Shown piece after piece: positions 32,566 to 42,725 of a stretch of DNA of 64,000 bases. Numbering within the stretch: position 1 is the first letter of the stretch; the number at the start of each line of letters is the position of its first letter. A model generated the notes under the pieces. That model saw nothing but the letters and a program-made list of their open reading frames with translations. It made no database searches and was not told the origin of the DNA. Source of the DNA: an uncultured Poribacteria bacterium (GTDB lineage Bacteria; Poribacteria; WGA-4E; WGA-3G); NCBI GenBank assembly GCA_951812525.1, contig OX638316.1, positions 682,001 to 746,000 on the forward strand. Reading direction: 5' to 3'. The position numbers and the translations under genes were made by a program.

Positions 32566-33540
32566 ATGCCCGTTAAAAACAGAAAATTCAATACACAACA
32601 CCTCATTTATACGCTCTGTGCCTTATTTCTCATTGGCACCGCACTGCCACTCTCAGCGCAATTGCCAGCGGTATCGCAGCTCAATACCATTCAGACAGCG
32701 GAACCGCTCGGTAAGGGAGGCACCAGTACTACATTTGGACTTCTCCAATACGCCAAAGTCGATCTCCTACCAGATCTGAGTCAAAGGGTAGACATCGGTG
32801 GGTTTGAGGAATCTCATCGCGTAACGCTTGAAATCGAGACGTTTCTCGTGCCTGTTAGATTCGCTTACGGCTTAAGCGATGAACTCGACCTCATCCTCGG
32901 TGGTACATTTTCGACAGGGGGTGCCCGGAAAGTTGTCCACGATTTCTACGGCACCAACGCAGAGAATGACGCAGACCCGAATATCAACCGTCGTGTCTAC
33001 GACCAACCGCTATTTGACGGGGTCATCGGACTCAAGTACAACATCAAACCCGATCGCAATGACAATTTTCCAAGCTTCTCCGTTGGTGGAGACGCACAGT
33101 TCGGTTTCACAGCCGATGACCGACTCAACTCGGATAATGAATTCCTCGATCACAGTCCAGCTGACGGCTTTCCATTTTTAGGTGTTAACACCTATCTGGT
33201 AGGGACCCAAAGGCTCGGCAGCCTTTTCAAACTCCATGCAGGTGTCGGTGTTTTCTTAACATCAAAATCCTTGAAAACAACGGACTTCTTCACCCTTAAT
33301 TGGCAAGTAGGCACTGAAATAGCCATTTCAGATAACATGTGGCTGGTAGGCGATTTCTCGCGCGAACTTCCATACGCAGGCGTGCATGTGACAAACCTCA
33401 TCGGAATCACATTCCGCTACGAAATCTCAAATACGCTTGCCTTCCAACTCGGATTCAACAGCCGTCCCGGATTCCAGTTCAATCTAACCTTTGGTGGCGA
33501 GCAGGCACAGGCAGTTGGCGGCGAGAACCTACTCTTTTAG
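32566..33540 (+). CDS. Outer-membrane beta-barrel protein
   Basis: A 324-residue protein with a signal peptide ([20 protein letters not shown]) and a repeating pattern of amphipathic strands ([82 protein letters not shown]), typical of transporter or OmpA-like barrels. Ends ...GGENLLF. Probably forms an envelope unit with the preceding lipoprotein. The substrate is unknown. Confidence 0.75.
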   Translation: MPVKNRKFNTQHLIYTLCALFLIGTALPLSAQLPAVSQLNTIQTAEPLGKGGTSTTFGLLQYAKVDLLPDLSQRVDIGGFEESHRVTLEIETFLVPVRFAYGLSDELDLILGGTFSTGGARKVVHDFYGTNAENDADPNINRRVYDQPLFDGVIGLKYNIKPDRNDNFPSFSVGGDAQFGFTADDRLNSDNEFLDHSPADGFPFLGVNTYLVGTQRLGSLFKLHAGVGVFLTSKSLKTTDFFTLNWQVGTEIAISDNMWLVGDFSRELPYAGVHVTNLIGITFRYEISNTLAFQLGFNSRPGFQFNLTFGGEQAQAVGGENLLF

Positions 33541-33562
33541 CAACAAAATTAGGAAACTACTG

Positions 33563-34012
33563 ATGAGAGCAGTCGTTCAACGCGTCAAATCCGCAAGCGT
33601 TAAAGTAGAAGGTAAACTCGTCTCCGAAATCGGAGCAGGCGTTCTTATTTTCCTCGGTGTCGCCCATGAAGATACCGCAACTGAAATAGAATATATTGCT
33701 AACAAAGTCGCTAATCTCCGCATCTTCGAGGACGAAGAAGGTAAAATGAACCGTTCACTGCTCGAAATGGGTGGAGCCGCTCTCGTTGTTTCACAATTCA
33801 CGCTCTACGGCGATTGTCGGAAAGGACGGAGACCCAGCTTCATCAAAGCCGCCCGCCCTGAATTAGCGAACGCACTCTATGAGGAATTTATTACCGCTCT
33901 TGAACAGCAAAATATCCAGACACAGGGTGGCACCTTTCAGGCAATGATGGACGTGGAACTTGTTAACGACGGTCCTGTTACCATTTTACTGGACAGCGAC
34001 AAGCAGTTTTGA
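33563..34012 (+). CDS. dtd: D-aminoacyl-tRNA deacylase
   Basis: 149 residues starting [15 protein letters not shown] at 33563, the conserved N-terminus of the family; the longer upstream frame is not used. Active-site signatures [17 protein letters not shown] and [11 protein letters not shown] (the Gly-cisPro pair) are present. It removes D-amino acids mischarged on tRNA, by a chiral proofreading mechanism in the cytoplasm. It lies 22 bases after the barrel gene. Confidence 0.96.
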   Translation: MRAVVQRVKSASVKVEGKLVSEIGAGVLIFLGVAHEDTATEIEYIANKVANLRIFEDEEGKMNRSLLEMGGAALVVSQFTLYGDCRKGRRPSFIKAARPELANALYEEFITALEQQNIQTQGGTFQAMMDVELVNDGPVTILLDSDKQF

Positions 34013-34031
34013 AGCCACAAAGGAGAGGAAT

Positions 34032-34997
34032 ATGGCTCGTAAAATGCGTCTCGGTTTAGGTCAATTCAGCGAACTCAGCGAAGAACGGTTAAAGTTTATC
34101 AAACAGCTTGGTGTCGAAGATGTGCTGCTCAATACGGCACAACTGCCCGGCACAGAACGCTGGGAATTCATGGACATCCTTCATCTCCGAACGGAGGTAG
34201 AAAACGCTGGACTCCGATTAGCAGCCCTTGAGAACGTGCCTGTCAGTTTTTATGATGAAGCCATGCTCGGACTATCGCGTCGTGACGAACAAATCGAAAA
34301 CATGGCGACGACGATTCGCAACATCGGTAAAGCTGGTGTTGAAATCTTCGGGTATCACTGGATGCCGAATGAGGTCTGGAGAACTTCCCGAACTACACTT
34401 AGTCGAGGTGGTGCTGCCGTTACGAGTTTCGATATGGAACAGGTCAAGGACGCACCACTAACGCACGGACGCGTTTTTACCGAAGAAGAAATGTGGGAAA
34501 ATTACGAGTATTACATGAACGCAATTCTACCGATTGCAGAAGAGGCAGGCGTTAAACTCGCACTCCACCCAGATGATCCTCCTGTCGAATCCCTTGCGGG
34601 TGTCCCGCGTCTGTTCCGCAACTTTGACGGCTTCAAACGTGGGATGGAAATCGCCGACAGCCCGATACACGGACTCGACTTCTGTGTCGGTTCTTGGTCA
34701 GAAATGGGACCGGGTGTTACGGATGCGATTCGCTATTTTGGGGAGCGCGATAAGATTTTCTACGTCCATTTCCGAGATGTCGAAGGACACATCCCAAAAT
34801 TTGCTGAATCCTTTGTGAATGAGGGCAATTGCGATATGTTTGAGGTGATGCGTACACTAAAGGATGTCGACTTCACAGGTTTCATGATTACTGATCACGT
34901 CCCGCATGTTGTTGATGATACGGATTGGGGACACCGGGGTCGCGCGTATGCTATCGGATATATGACGGCGTTCCTTGAAATTCTGACTGCGACGTAG
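34032..34997 (+). CDS. Mannonate dehydratase-like protein
   Basis: A 321-residue protein starting MARKMRLGLGQF after AAAGGAGAGG; it is shorter than E. coli UxuA (about 394). UxuA-style motifs are present: LALHPDDPP, DFCVGSW, FYVHFRDVEGH and ITDHVPH, which carry the metal-binding His, Cys and Asp residues. UxuA dehydrates D-mannonate to 2-keto-3-deoxygluconate in hexuronate degradation. No other uronate genes lie next to it, so substrate specificity is inferred. Confidence 0.82.
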   Translation: MARKMRLGLGQFSELSEERLKFIKQLGVEDVLLNTAQLPGTERWEFMDILHLRTEVENAGLRLAALENVPVSFYDEAMLGLSRRDEQIENMATTIRNIGKAGVEIFGYHWMPNEVWRTSRTTLSRGGAAVTSFDMEQVKDAPLTHGRVFTEEEMWENYEYYMNAILPIAEEAGVKLALHPDDPPVESLAGVPRLFRNFDGFKRGMEIADSPIHGLDFCVGSWSEMGPGVTDAIRYFGERDKIFYVHFRDVEGHIPKFAESFVNEGNCDMFEVMRTLKDVDFTGFMITDHVPHVVDDTDWGHRGRAYAIGYMTAFLEILTAT

Positions 34998-35052
34998 ATA
35001 TGAATTAGTTAAATGCCTCACCACAAGAAAAGTATAAAAAAGTAACGGATTC

Positions 35053-35565
35053 ATGGGGATGTTAAAATACCAACTATTTCCTAGGTCTCAGGGAATAACT
35101 GAGCAAATTCAGAATGTCATTGAATGCTTTGAACGGACATATGACCAGATAAAATCTCCTGAAAACGAACTGAAAAGCAACGAAGTTTTAGATATATTGA
35201 GACCTCATCTTGAACAAATCGGCTTCACAGTCGAAACCGGAAAATCAAAAGGGCAAAAGATCCCTGTTCCTGTTCTTTTCGGCTTGAACAATACTGTTGA
35301 CCAATCTTTTAATGCTGATGGTATAAGCAACGACAGGAAAACAGTGCTTGAAGTTGAAGCGGGGAGAGCAACTGCCAATTTTGCGTTTTTGAAAGACATT
35401 TTCCAGGCATCTATGATGCATGGTGTCGATTTTCTGATCTTGGCTGTCAGGAACGACTACAAAGGTGGCAACGACTTTCAAAAAGTTTATACGTTTTTAG
35501 AAACACTATATATTAGCAGCCGATTAGTGCTACCTCTGAAAGGTATTATCTTGATTGGGTATTGA
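35053..35565 (+). CDS. Putative PD-(D/E)XK endonuclease-like protein
   Basis: A 170-residue protein. The centre reads KTVLEVEAGRATANFAFLKD, with an E-x-E and charged residues after a beta strand, followed by HGVDFLILAVRNDYKGG, a pattern of restriction-endonuclease-like folds that act on DNA. No signal peptide. No clear ribosome-binding site and weak neighbours; gene-free gaps on both sides and AT-richer sequence suggest acquired DNA. No methyltransferase is adjacent. The exact family is unclear. Confidence 0.5.
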   Translation: MGMLKYQLFPRSQGITEQIQNVIECFERTYDQIKSPENELKSNEVLDILRPHLEQIGFTVETGKSKGQKIPVPVLFGLNNTVDQSFNADGISNDRKTVLEVEAGRATANFAFLKDIFQASMMHGVDFLILAVRNDYKGGNDFQKVYTFLETLYISSRLVLPLKGIILIGY

Positions 35566-35629
35566 AAGCAAGATGTAGTGTTAGGTCGTGAACAAGTTAA
35601 TTAAAACAAACACACAGCGAGGTACCACC

Positions 35630-37270
35630 ATGCATAACAGACCTCCATCCATCGGCGAATACCTACTCAGAAAACTGGAAAACTACGGCATTGAACATAT
35701 CTTCGGCATCCCCGGCGATTATGTGCTGCGGTTCTATAAGCTTATTGAGCAGAGTTCCATTCAGCATGTCGGTATGACCCGTGAGGATGCAGCTGGCTAC
35801 GCAGCAGACGCTTACGCACGCACAAAGGGTATGGGTGCCGTCTGTGTGACCTACTGTGTTGGCGGATTATCAACAGTGAACGCTGTCGCTGGTGCATACG
35901 CTGAAAAATCACCCGTTGTCGTTATTAGCGGCTCTCCGGGTATCAAAGAGCGTGGGAAAGATGCCCTTCTACACCATAAAGTCAGGGATTTCCATACCCA
36001 ACAACGTATCTACGACGAGATAACTGTTGCGACTGCGCTGCTCGATGAACCCTTTACAGCCTTCAACGAAATCGACCGGGTACTTGATGCCGTGTATCGT
36101 TATAAACGTCCAGGATACATCGAAATCCCGCGCGATATGGTAGATGTCCGCGGCACACTCTACCAAGGTCCCTCAACCGGCGGACACGTTAGCGATCCTG
36201 ATGTTTTGGACGCTGCCATTGACGACGCATGCAATTTTATCAATAAGAGCAAAAAACCTGTAATCTTGGCAGGTGTAGAACTCCACAGATTCGGCTATCA
36301 AGATAAATTGATTAAACTGGTGGAAGAAAAACGGATTCCAGTTGTGGCGACGCTCCTCGGAAAATCTGTGATACCGGAATCACATCCGCTCTACTTGGGG
36401 ATTTATGAAGGAGCAATGGGTAGGAAAGAAGTTAGAGAGTTTGTTGAAGATTCAGATTGTGTGATTATCCTCGGTGCCTTCATGACCGATGTGAACCTCG
36501 GTATTTACACCGCAAATCTCGACCGTGCACGCTCTATTTATGCCACTTCCGAAAAAATCGCTGTCCGCTACCACACCTACGAAGATGTGATGTTTGACGA
36601 TTTTATTGACGGTATCAACGCGTCAAAACTCCGTAAACGAAGGAAACCTAATTTAGGCTGGGCACTCCCAGATGCCGAACCGTTCGCGGTTGAAGCTAAC
36701 GCACCTCTAACAGTTAGTCGCCTTTTCCAACACGTCAACGAATTCATTAGCGATGAACTGACGGTTATCGCCGATGTCGGCGACAGTCTCTTCGGAGCCG
36801 TGGAACTCCGGATACATCAACACACCAATTTTATCAGCCCGGCTTACTACACCTCAATGGGTTTCGCAGTCCCAGCATCCGTTGGTGCCCAATTCAGTAT
36901 GCCAGACACTCGTTGCCTTGTTATCGTCGGAGATGGTGCCTTCCAAATGACAGGCACCGAACTCTCAACAATCGTGCGTCACGAATTCAATCCGATTATC
37001 CTTGTTTTAAACAACCACGGATACGGCACAGAACGGCACCTTCTTGAAGGCACCTTTAATGATATAGGGTGTTGGAACTATAGCGGTATGCCGTCACTCT
37101 TTGGAACGGGACGCGGGTTCCATGTCCGAACCGAAGGCGAATTTGACGAAGCCATTAAAGCCGCTCTTGCCGAGACGCGACATTTTACACTGATTGAGGC
37201 AGAACTCGAAAAGTTGGACACCTCACCCGCACTTGCTCGGTTAGCGGAACGGATGTCTGGAGAAATCTAA
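35630..37270 (+). CDS. ThDP-dependent decarboxylase (pyruvate/indolepyruvate decarboxylase-like)
   Basis: Start at ATG 35630 (GCGAGGTACCACC before it); about 546 residues. Three-domain ThDP fold: N-terminal PYR domain with the activating Glu in MTREDAAGYAADAYAR and the HH pair typical of pyruvate decarboxylase (LLHHKVRDFHTQQ); a central domain; and a C-terminal PP domain with GDGAFQMTGTELST...NN. The HH pair favours 2-keto-acid decarboxylases (PDC/IPDC) over acetolactate synthase. It would release CO2 from pyruvate or an aromatic/aliphatic 2-keto acid. It is isolated, and no alcohol dehydrogenase is next to it. Confidence 0.82.
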   Translation: MHNRPPSIGEYLLRKLENYGIEHIFGIPGDYVLRFYKLIEQSSIQHVGMTREDAAGYAADAYARTKGMGAVCVTYCVGGLSTVNAVAGAYAEKSPVVVISGSPGIKERGKDALLHHKVRDFHTQQRIYDEITVATALLDEPFTAFNEIDRVLDAVYRYKRPGYIEIPRDMVDVRGTLYQGPSTGGHVSDPDVLDAAIDDACNFINKSKKPVILAGVELHRFGYQDKLIKLVEEKRIPVVATLLGKSVIPESHPLYLGIYEGAMGRKEVREFVEDSDCVIILGAFMTDVNLGIYTANLDRARSIYATSEKIAVRYHTYEDVMFDDFIDGINASKLRKRRKPNLGWALPDAEPFAVEANAPLTVSRLFQHVNEFISDELTVIADVGDSLFGAVELRIHQHTNFISPAYYTSMGFAVPASVGAQFSMPDTRCLVIVGDGAFQMTGTELSTIVRHEFNPIILVLNNHGYGTERHLLEGTFNDIGCWNYSGMPSLFGTGRGFHVRTEGEFDEAIKAALAETRHFTLIEAELEKLDTSPALARLAERMSGEI

Positions 37271-37418
37271 ATTTTCCGGTTTGTTGCGGTGTTGGGTTTC
37301 GCTATGCCTAATTCCAGAAACATTTCACCAACAAAAAAGGCTCTTTAGAAGTTTGACAGCACTTGTTGTTTCCGCTCAACCCAACCTACATTGACCTCAC
37401 GCTTTTAACTGAGAACCA

Positions 37419-38219
37419 CTACAGCGCAGCAATCTTCTCACGTAAGAAACCCGTACAAAAAGGCACTTGTTCTTCCGAGAGTCCGTGCAACACGACAGCA
37501 CCATCATAGCCGCTCTCCTTCAGCAAACCGAGATACTGATCGTAGTCCAGCAACCCTGTCCCAGCAGCGAGGTGTCCTGCTTGACCGTCCGTGTCCAAGT
37601 CTTTCGCATGCGCAAGGGCAATATCGTCACCAAGTAGTTCAAATGCTTCGTCAAGGATCTCTCGCATCTTTGGTAGTTCACCCTTGTGAAAGATGTTCGC
37701 ACCATCCATACACACTTTTAGATACGGCGATTGCATCTCATCAAGCAAGCGACGCGCTCTCTGCGCCGAATCAATCACGTTTGCTACTTCAGGTTCAAAT
37801 GCGAGTGTCACCCCGTATTCCTCGGCTACCTCTAACGCCTGTCTCATGGATGTAACCAGATCCCGCCATGCCGATGCCGAATTATTATCAGGATGTGCGC
37901 GCCACATGCTGTCTGGGTTTCGTGAACCTGTGCAGATCGTAATTACCGATGTTCCCATCGGAGCACATTGCTCGGCGACAGAACGTAACATACGCAATCC
38001 AGCGTGTCGTTTCTCAACATCGGGATCAATCATATTGTAGGTACCACCAAGCGCTGAGATCGTGATCTGTCGAGTGTCCAGCTCCTTGCGAACGTCTGCA
38101 AGCGATAGTCCCGCTGGTACATGATATTGTAAATGATGGACATCGTGTTCCACAATAGCATCCAGCGTCTCGCTGAGCGTTTCCCGACGGATTGTCCCTC
38201 CCATAAGTCCAACGTGCAT
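37419..38219 (-). CDS. Xylose-isomerase-like TIM-barrel protein (sugar epimerase/isomerase family)
   Basis: A 266-residue AP endonuclease 2-type TIM barrel (MHVGLMGGTIRRETLSETLDAIV; GVTLAFEPEVAN; YLKVCMDGANIF; IALAHAKDLDTDG), with Glu/Asp/His metal positions at the strand ends. Such enzymes isomerise or epimerise sugars or polyols (e.g. inosose, hydroxypyruvate). AGGAGAAACTT precedes the ATG. The substrate is not evident. Two further members lie at 41699 and 42726. Confidence 0.82.
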   Translation of the reverse strand: MHVGLMGGTIRRETLSETLDAIVEHDVHHLQYHVPAGLSLADVRKELDTRQITISALGGTYNMIDPDVEKRHAGLRMLRSVAEQCAPMGTSVITICTGSRNPDSMWRAHPDNNSASAWRDLVTSMRQALEVAEEYGVTLAFEPEVANVIDSAQRARRLLDEMQSPYLKVCMDGANIFHKGELPKMREILDEAFELLGDDIALAHAKDLDTDGQAGHLAAGTGLLDYDQYLGLLKESGYDGAVVLHGLSEEQVPFCTGFLREKIAAL

Positions 38220-38501
38220 AAGTTTCTCCTGTAAAATAATGGTTTGTTGTAGGTTTCGTCTGAAGAATGGGAACGTTCCAAAAACATGATGATTATATTA
38301 TACAATAGATCCGATGGCAAGGAAAAATGCGCTAACAAGCCCTGGAATCTTACGATGAATCCAAGAATATCCACAACAGCTTTCTGAAACCGCCCCAGTA
38401 AATTGTTAGCGTCACCGCAGCCATTGCAAATATTTCTTTCATGCGCTTGAGCAGCAACTGAAAGGCTAACATCTTCGTGTATTCACCTAAACCACCATAT
38501 A

Positions 38502-39779
38502 TTATTCTAACAACGGCTCTACAATAACGCCCATAAATAGTACCGTCTTTGTCTCGTTATCACGAATCGCAAAGAAAAAAGGACGATCCGCAATGAATTG
38601 TGGTGGCGGTGGTGCGACACTTGTTGCATCAACCGCAACGCTGGTTACCGCAGCAGCCTCAGTGCCCTCTTCGTTAACCTCAACGAAGGTTTTATGAACG
38701 ACATCTTGGATGTACAAATTCACATTGGCAGTTTCTAAAGATGCCATACGACTGAAATCCGCGCGACCTGCGTCAAACGCGATGTCCATACCGAGCGCTT
38801 TCAGTATGTCGTTAAGTCCCCGTTCGTATTCCATTTTAAATTTGGGAACTTTGAGCAATACCTTCTGCTCTTGAAGCTGAGATATCCAATTTTCCCAACT
38901 CTCGACATTCAAACGCTGAAAAAAAACGTTGAGATCCGACTCGCGACCAGGGAGAAAGATGGACATACTCATCCGTCCATCACCATAAGGGAGACTAATC
39001 GCTTGAAAATCTTCTTCATCGTTTCTGTAGTACGGGTAAACATCTGTCCTTGACATCATTGGCACCTGCTTTTCATCGCCGGTAGCGAGATGGAAGGTCG
39101 CGTCTCGTGTCAGTGATGGATCAAATTCTGTCTGCCATGTCCCTTTAAAATAGATAGCATTAATGAGAAACAACACTGTGGACGGATCAATTCCGTCACC
39201 AATGATTCTTTGAATCTTGCCGTTGGTATTGGTATCTACCCACTTATTGATTATTCTTGAAGCATTAGAATCGTCAAAATTAAGTGTTGAGATCTCTACG
39301 CCGAAAAATTGAGTGTTTCGTTGTAGGAAATCCTGTTTGAACGGGATACCTTGGCGTGCCCAAAGCGAGTTGGCAATTGTGAGTGTTACTTTCGGATCTG
39401 ATTTCAGAAGTATTTGGTGCAATCCTGCATAGCCAGCGTTGATCAATTCAGAATTTAACCCTTGTAACTGCAATGTGTTGACCATCGCCTGTTCCGTCTC
39501 ACCTGCAGCACCATTTAGCGTCATTGCCAAAGCAATAGAAATACTGAACGGCGAAATAAAGATATTTTTATCCTGCTCAGTTTCTCGGATTTCGTTGAAC
39601 AGGTTAAAGCCGAATTTGGTATTTGCTGAGACAACCCCGTTATCAATAAGTCCAACCCCAGGTTCGTCTTGCATCATCCCGTGAAGGGTAGATTCAAACT
39701 CATTACATCCAATAAACATCAGTAAAACAAAACACATCAAGCCGAGAAAAATCTGTCCAATTGTCTGTTTCCTATTCAT
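38502..39779 (-). CDS. Serpin family protease inhibitor, lipoprotein
   Basis: A 425-residue protein with a lipoprotein signal (LMCFVLLMFIGC, Cys 25). Serpin fold segments include FGFNLFNEI, IFISPFSISIALAMTLNGA, FLINAIYFKGTWQTEFD, KVPKFKMEYERGL, and a reactive centre loop with the mobile hinge EEGTEAAAVTSVAVDATSVA, then RPFFFAIRD. The Ala-rich hinge predicts an inhibitory serpin; the P1 site lies near Thr-Ser (by alignment to antitrypsin, approximate), suggesting elastase-like or papain-like targets. Membrane anchoring would place it at the envelope surface, where bacterial serpins are thought to protect against host or competitor proteases. The gap 39780-40156 (377 bases) shows nothing recognisable. 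Confidence 0.94.
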   Translation of the reverse strand: MNRKQTIGQIFLGLMCFVLLMFIGCNEFESTLHGMMQDEPGVGLIDNGVVSANTKFGFNLFNEIRETEQDKNIFISPFSISIALAMTLNGAAGETEQAMVNTLQLQGLNSELINAGYAGLHQILLKSDPKVTLTIANSLWARQGIPFKQDFLQRNTQFFGVEISTLNFDDSNASRIINKWVDTNTNGKIQRIIGDGIDPSTVLFLINAIYFKGTWQTEFDPSLTRDATFHLATGDEKQVPMMSRTDVYPYYRNDEEDFQAISLPYGDGRMSMSIFLPGRESDLNVFFQRLNVESWENWISQLQEQKVLLKVPKFKMEYERGLNDILKALGMDIAFDAGRADFSRMASLETANVNLYIQDVVHKTFVEVNEEGTEAAAVTSVAVDATSVAPPPPQFIADRPFFFAIRDNETKTVLFMGVIVEPLLE

Positions 39780-40156
39780 CTATTTCCTTCCTCTCAAAAG
39801 ATCGCTCTACTACAGTTGAAAGTTTACGCTCAGTAAGGTGTCCGCCAGTGTCCGCATATTGGTAAAATTCGTTAATAAATTTGGCTTAGTATAGAATATT
39901 AATTATACCCAAATCCGATCCATCAATCAAACTATAGTGAATTTTGGAAAGATATAGACATCTCAGTGAACACCTACCCACTCCCGTCTTTCCTAATACG
40001 GTTGTTCCGCGCCTACCCACAATGTATTAGCAATTGCATATTTCACCATAACATCTACACTAAATGACCCTGACTCCCATAATATACACTCTTGATATTT
40101 TAAGACGCTAATGATACCATATTCCTCATTCAGCAGAGGTGGAGGTCGTGTTCGTG

Positions 40157-41590
40157 ATGAACCCGGAAACAATTATCACCAAAATATGCAATGCTATTGA
40201 TCAGATTATCGAAAGCAGCAAACCGTACAAAGGGCTGTTCCCCTCGATTCTGCATCCACAGACTGGCGATATGCTCATGGAGAAACCGCCCAAAATTCCG
40301 GGACAACGGGATGGTGATCGCGCATATCTCGGCTCCAACTTGATTCATGATGAGCCGCTACTCGCCACAATGAACACACTCGCTGAAAATCAATCGAAAC
40401 CGGAATACGCTGAAGCTGTAGACCGATACTTGGAACATTTTGCCCAGAATTGCACACAGACGACAACAGGGTTATTCCCCTGGGGTGAACACTCGTTTTG
40501 GCATCTCATCGAAGAGCGTGTCGGATGTTCGCGAGATCCCAAGGGTGGTGCGGCGATTCATGACCACCTGCGTTTTGTACCGCTCTGGCTCTGGCAGAAA
40601 CTGAATACGTTCAACCCTGACTGCGTGGAGCGTTTTGCCGATGGGTTAGACTATCACTGGACAGCAGGCGATGGATTTGAATACATTCGTCATGCGAACA
40701 TTGATACAAAAGTACATCTTACACGCGGGACACGTGCGTGTGATTTTCCGCGTCATTCAGGTTTTTACATTTTTGATTTGGCGTTCGCGTATACACAAAA
40801 CCGACATCCTGAAATCCTCCAACAGATTCAGAGGTTTACCGACTACTGGTGGGAAAAACGGGACAGGCGCGGACTGTTGCGCATCGAAAGCCGTTCACCA
40901 ACAGAAGCTGAACGGTTTTTTGAGAAGAATGCTCCGACACAGACACTGTCATTGGGGATTAGTCTGCTTGAATCCGCAGCACTGTTGGAATCATATCTAC
41001 CCGAATTGGCAAACCAGATGCGTCAATACGGTCTGGTTTATATCGACGGTTTTCTCGCTGCACCCCACAATCTTGAGACTCGCGAATTCGTTGGTTTATG
41101 CGAGTGCCAGACGAACCGAGTTGTCGAGCGCATGTCGGTTTGGGGGAGTGTCTACGGTGCGGGAGCGGCGTGTGGTCCGGCGGTGCTTTGTCTCGGTGGA
41201 TGGCGATTGACGCAGAACGAGCGGTTGATGGAATGGGCACGCGCCGTTGGCAATACCTACCTCAATGAGAAATTTCCTGTCGATCGCGTTCACACGGAAG
41301 GGTTTAAGATTCCGGCAGCGGATGCCGGTCTTGCGCTTGAGTTGTTCGCCGATCTCTACGACATCACTAGCGAGTCGATGTGGTTAGAAGGTGGCCTCCA
41401 ACTTGCAGAGATCGTATTGGATATATATTTTCCCGAAACACTCCCGTTTGGAGCGTCCGGAATTGACTGGTATGAGTCACAGATGGGACCAGCGTTTCTG
41501 ATTCACGGTCTGGCACGCATCGCACTGCTGGCACTGTCGCAAACATCGCCGTATCGCTGCCCTCTCTCGCCCAATTACACGGCACGATAA
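40157..41590 (+). CDS. Alpha/alpha-barrel (six-hairpin) protein, possible polysaccharide lyase or glycosidase
   Basis: Start at ATG 40157, behind GGAGG. About 477 residues, no signal peptide. Long amphipathic helices and motifs such as GLFPWGEHSFWHL, FDLAFAYTQNRHPEIL, LSLGISLLESAALLESYLPELANQM, GLALELFADLYDIT point to an alpha/alpha toroid, as in glycosidases, epimerases and pectate-lyase relatives. The family is not identified. Neighbouring sugar isomerase-like genes suggest carbohydrate degradation. It is cytosolic by sequence. Confidence 0.55.
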   Translation: MNPETIITKICNAIDQIIESSKPYKGLFPSILHPQTGDMLMEKPPKIPGQRDGDRAYLGSNLIHDEPLLATMNTLAENQSKPEYAEAVDRYLEHFAQNCTQTTTGLFPWGEHSFWHLIEERVGCSRDPKGGAAIHDHLRFVPLWLWQKLNTFNPDCVERFADGLDYHWTAGDGFEYIRHANIDTKVHLTRGTRACDFPRHSGFYIFDLAFAYTQNRHPEILQQIQRFTDYWWEKRDRRGLLRIESRSPTEAERFFEKNAPTQTLSLGISLLESAALLESYLPELANQMRQYGLVYIDGFLAAPHNLETREFVGLCECQTNRVVERMSVWGSVYGAGAACGPAVLCLGGWRLTQNERLMEWARAVGNTYLNEKFPVDRVHTEGFKIPAADAGLALELFADLYDITSESMWLEGGLQLAEIVLDIYFPETLPFGASGIDWYESQMGPAFLIHGLARIALLALSQTSPYRCPLSPNYTAR

Positions 41591-41649
41591 GCACATTGAA
41601 ATTAAAAGGCTTTGTAGCCTGCCGGCTTTTTACAGGTTAATACGTTTTC

Positions 41650-41673
41650 TCCGCAGAGGTTTCCTCTGCCTCA
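41650..41673. repeat. Hairpin repeat in gene gap
   Basis: GCAGAGGTTTCCTCTGCC: an 8-bp stem with a minimal loop, of the dispersed palindrome type, just upstream of the ribosome-binding site of the isomerase gene. Confidence 0.6.
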
Positions 41674-41698
41674 GAAGAAAAAAGATGAAAGGAAAATT

Positions 41699-42475
41699 AT
41701 GGCAAGAGTACCAATTGGTTTAGAACTGTTTTCTGTCCGAAATGAGTTGGCTGAAGACGTCCGCGGCACGATAAAAGCGGTCGCTGAAATGGGATATGAA
41801 GGCGTTGAGTTTGCGGGTCCACCACAACACTCAGCGCAAGAACTAAAAGGTTTGTTGGATGAGTTCGGTTTAATCTGTTGCGGTTGGCACACGCCATTCA
41901 ATCTCGTCCAAGAAGACACCATAGACGAGACAATTGAATTCAACAAAGTCTTGGAAAACCCTTATGTCATCGTTCCGGGTATTCCGGGTGAACTGCGTCA
42001 ATCGCGGGCGGACTGGTTGAAGTTAGCGGACATTTTCAATGGAATCGCCGATAAACTCGCCGCACACGGTATGGTGACAGGTTACCACAACCACCACGTC
42101 GAATTTACGCCGCTCGATGGCGAAATACCGTGGGACACCTTCTTCGGTAACACGAACGAAGGCGTCGTGATGCAGCTGGATATGGGCAATGCGCTCTCTG
42201 GTGGTGGCGACCTCGTTGGGATTCTGGAGAGATACCCGGGTCGTGCTGGCACAGTCCACCTCAAACCTTATACCGAATCACTGGGCGAGGTAGACAGACA
42301 CGCCGGGTTCCGTCCTGTGATTGGCGAGGACAGTGTGCCGTGGGATGAGATCTTCCGTGTCTGCGAAACAACCGGCGGTACGAAATGGTATATCGTTGAA
42401 TATGAAAGTGATGCCTTCCCGCCGCTTGAGGCTGTCGAACGCTGTCTAACCGCGCTAAAGGCAATGGGTAAATAG
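41699..42475 (+). CDS. Xylose-isomerase-like TIM-barrel protein
   Basis: A 258-residue sugar isomerase/epimerase-family barrel (GLELFSVRNELAEDVRGTIK; MGYEGVEFAG; GMVTGYHNHHVEF; MQLDMGNALSGGGD; GTVHLKPYTE; WYIVEYESDAFPP), with metal-binding Glu/Asp/His positions. The HHVEF and DMGN motifs resemble those in inosose or allulose epimerase-type enzymes. The specific reaction is unknown. GAAAGGA lies before the ATG. Confidence 0.82.
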   Translation: MARVPIGLELFSVRNELAEDVRGTIKAVAEMGYEGVEFAGPPQHSAQELKGLLDEFGLICCGWHTPFNLVQEDTIDETIEFNKVLENPYVIVPGIPGELRQSRADWLKLADIFNGIADKLAAHGMVTGYHNHHVEFTPLDGEIPWDTFFGNTNEGVVMQLDMGNALSGGGDLVGILERYPGRAGTVHLKPYTESLGEVDRHAGFRPVIGEDSVPWDEIFRVCETTGGTKWYIVEYESDAFPPLEAVERCLTALKAMGK

Positions 42476-42570
42476 CAGTCAATTTCAGCAGTCAGCGGTC
42501 AGCAAAAGAATCCTGTGGGATTTATGTACATTTTACATGCCACAGTTGAAAGTTGCTGACCGCCGATGGA

Positions 42571-42667
42571 ACCCCTTTGTAGCACAATCTATAGATTGTG
42601 TCTTGCGTACGGTCCTATCCACACTATACTACGTTTGGCTACCCGCAAACTAACAGTTTGCGGTACG
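42571..42667. repeat. Two palindromic repeats (variable-stem family)
   Basis: TTGTAGCACAATCTATAGATTGTG (42575-42601) and CCGCAAACTAACAGTTTGCGG (42650-42670) lie in the 250-base gene-free gap. The second shares its loop with 16418-16442; the first has the TTGTAGCAC edge. Confidence 0.7.
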
Positions 42668-42725
42668 AAAACGTTGTGACTAATGAAGCATCTTCAGATA
42701 ATTAGATTCCAACTGGAGTAGACTC

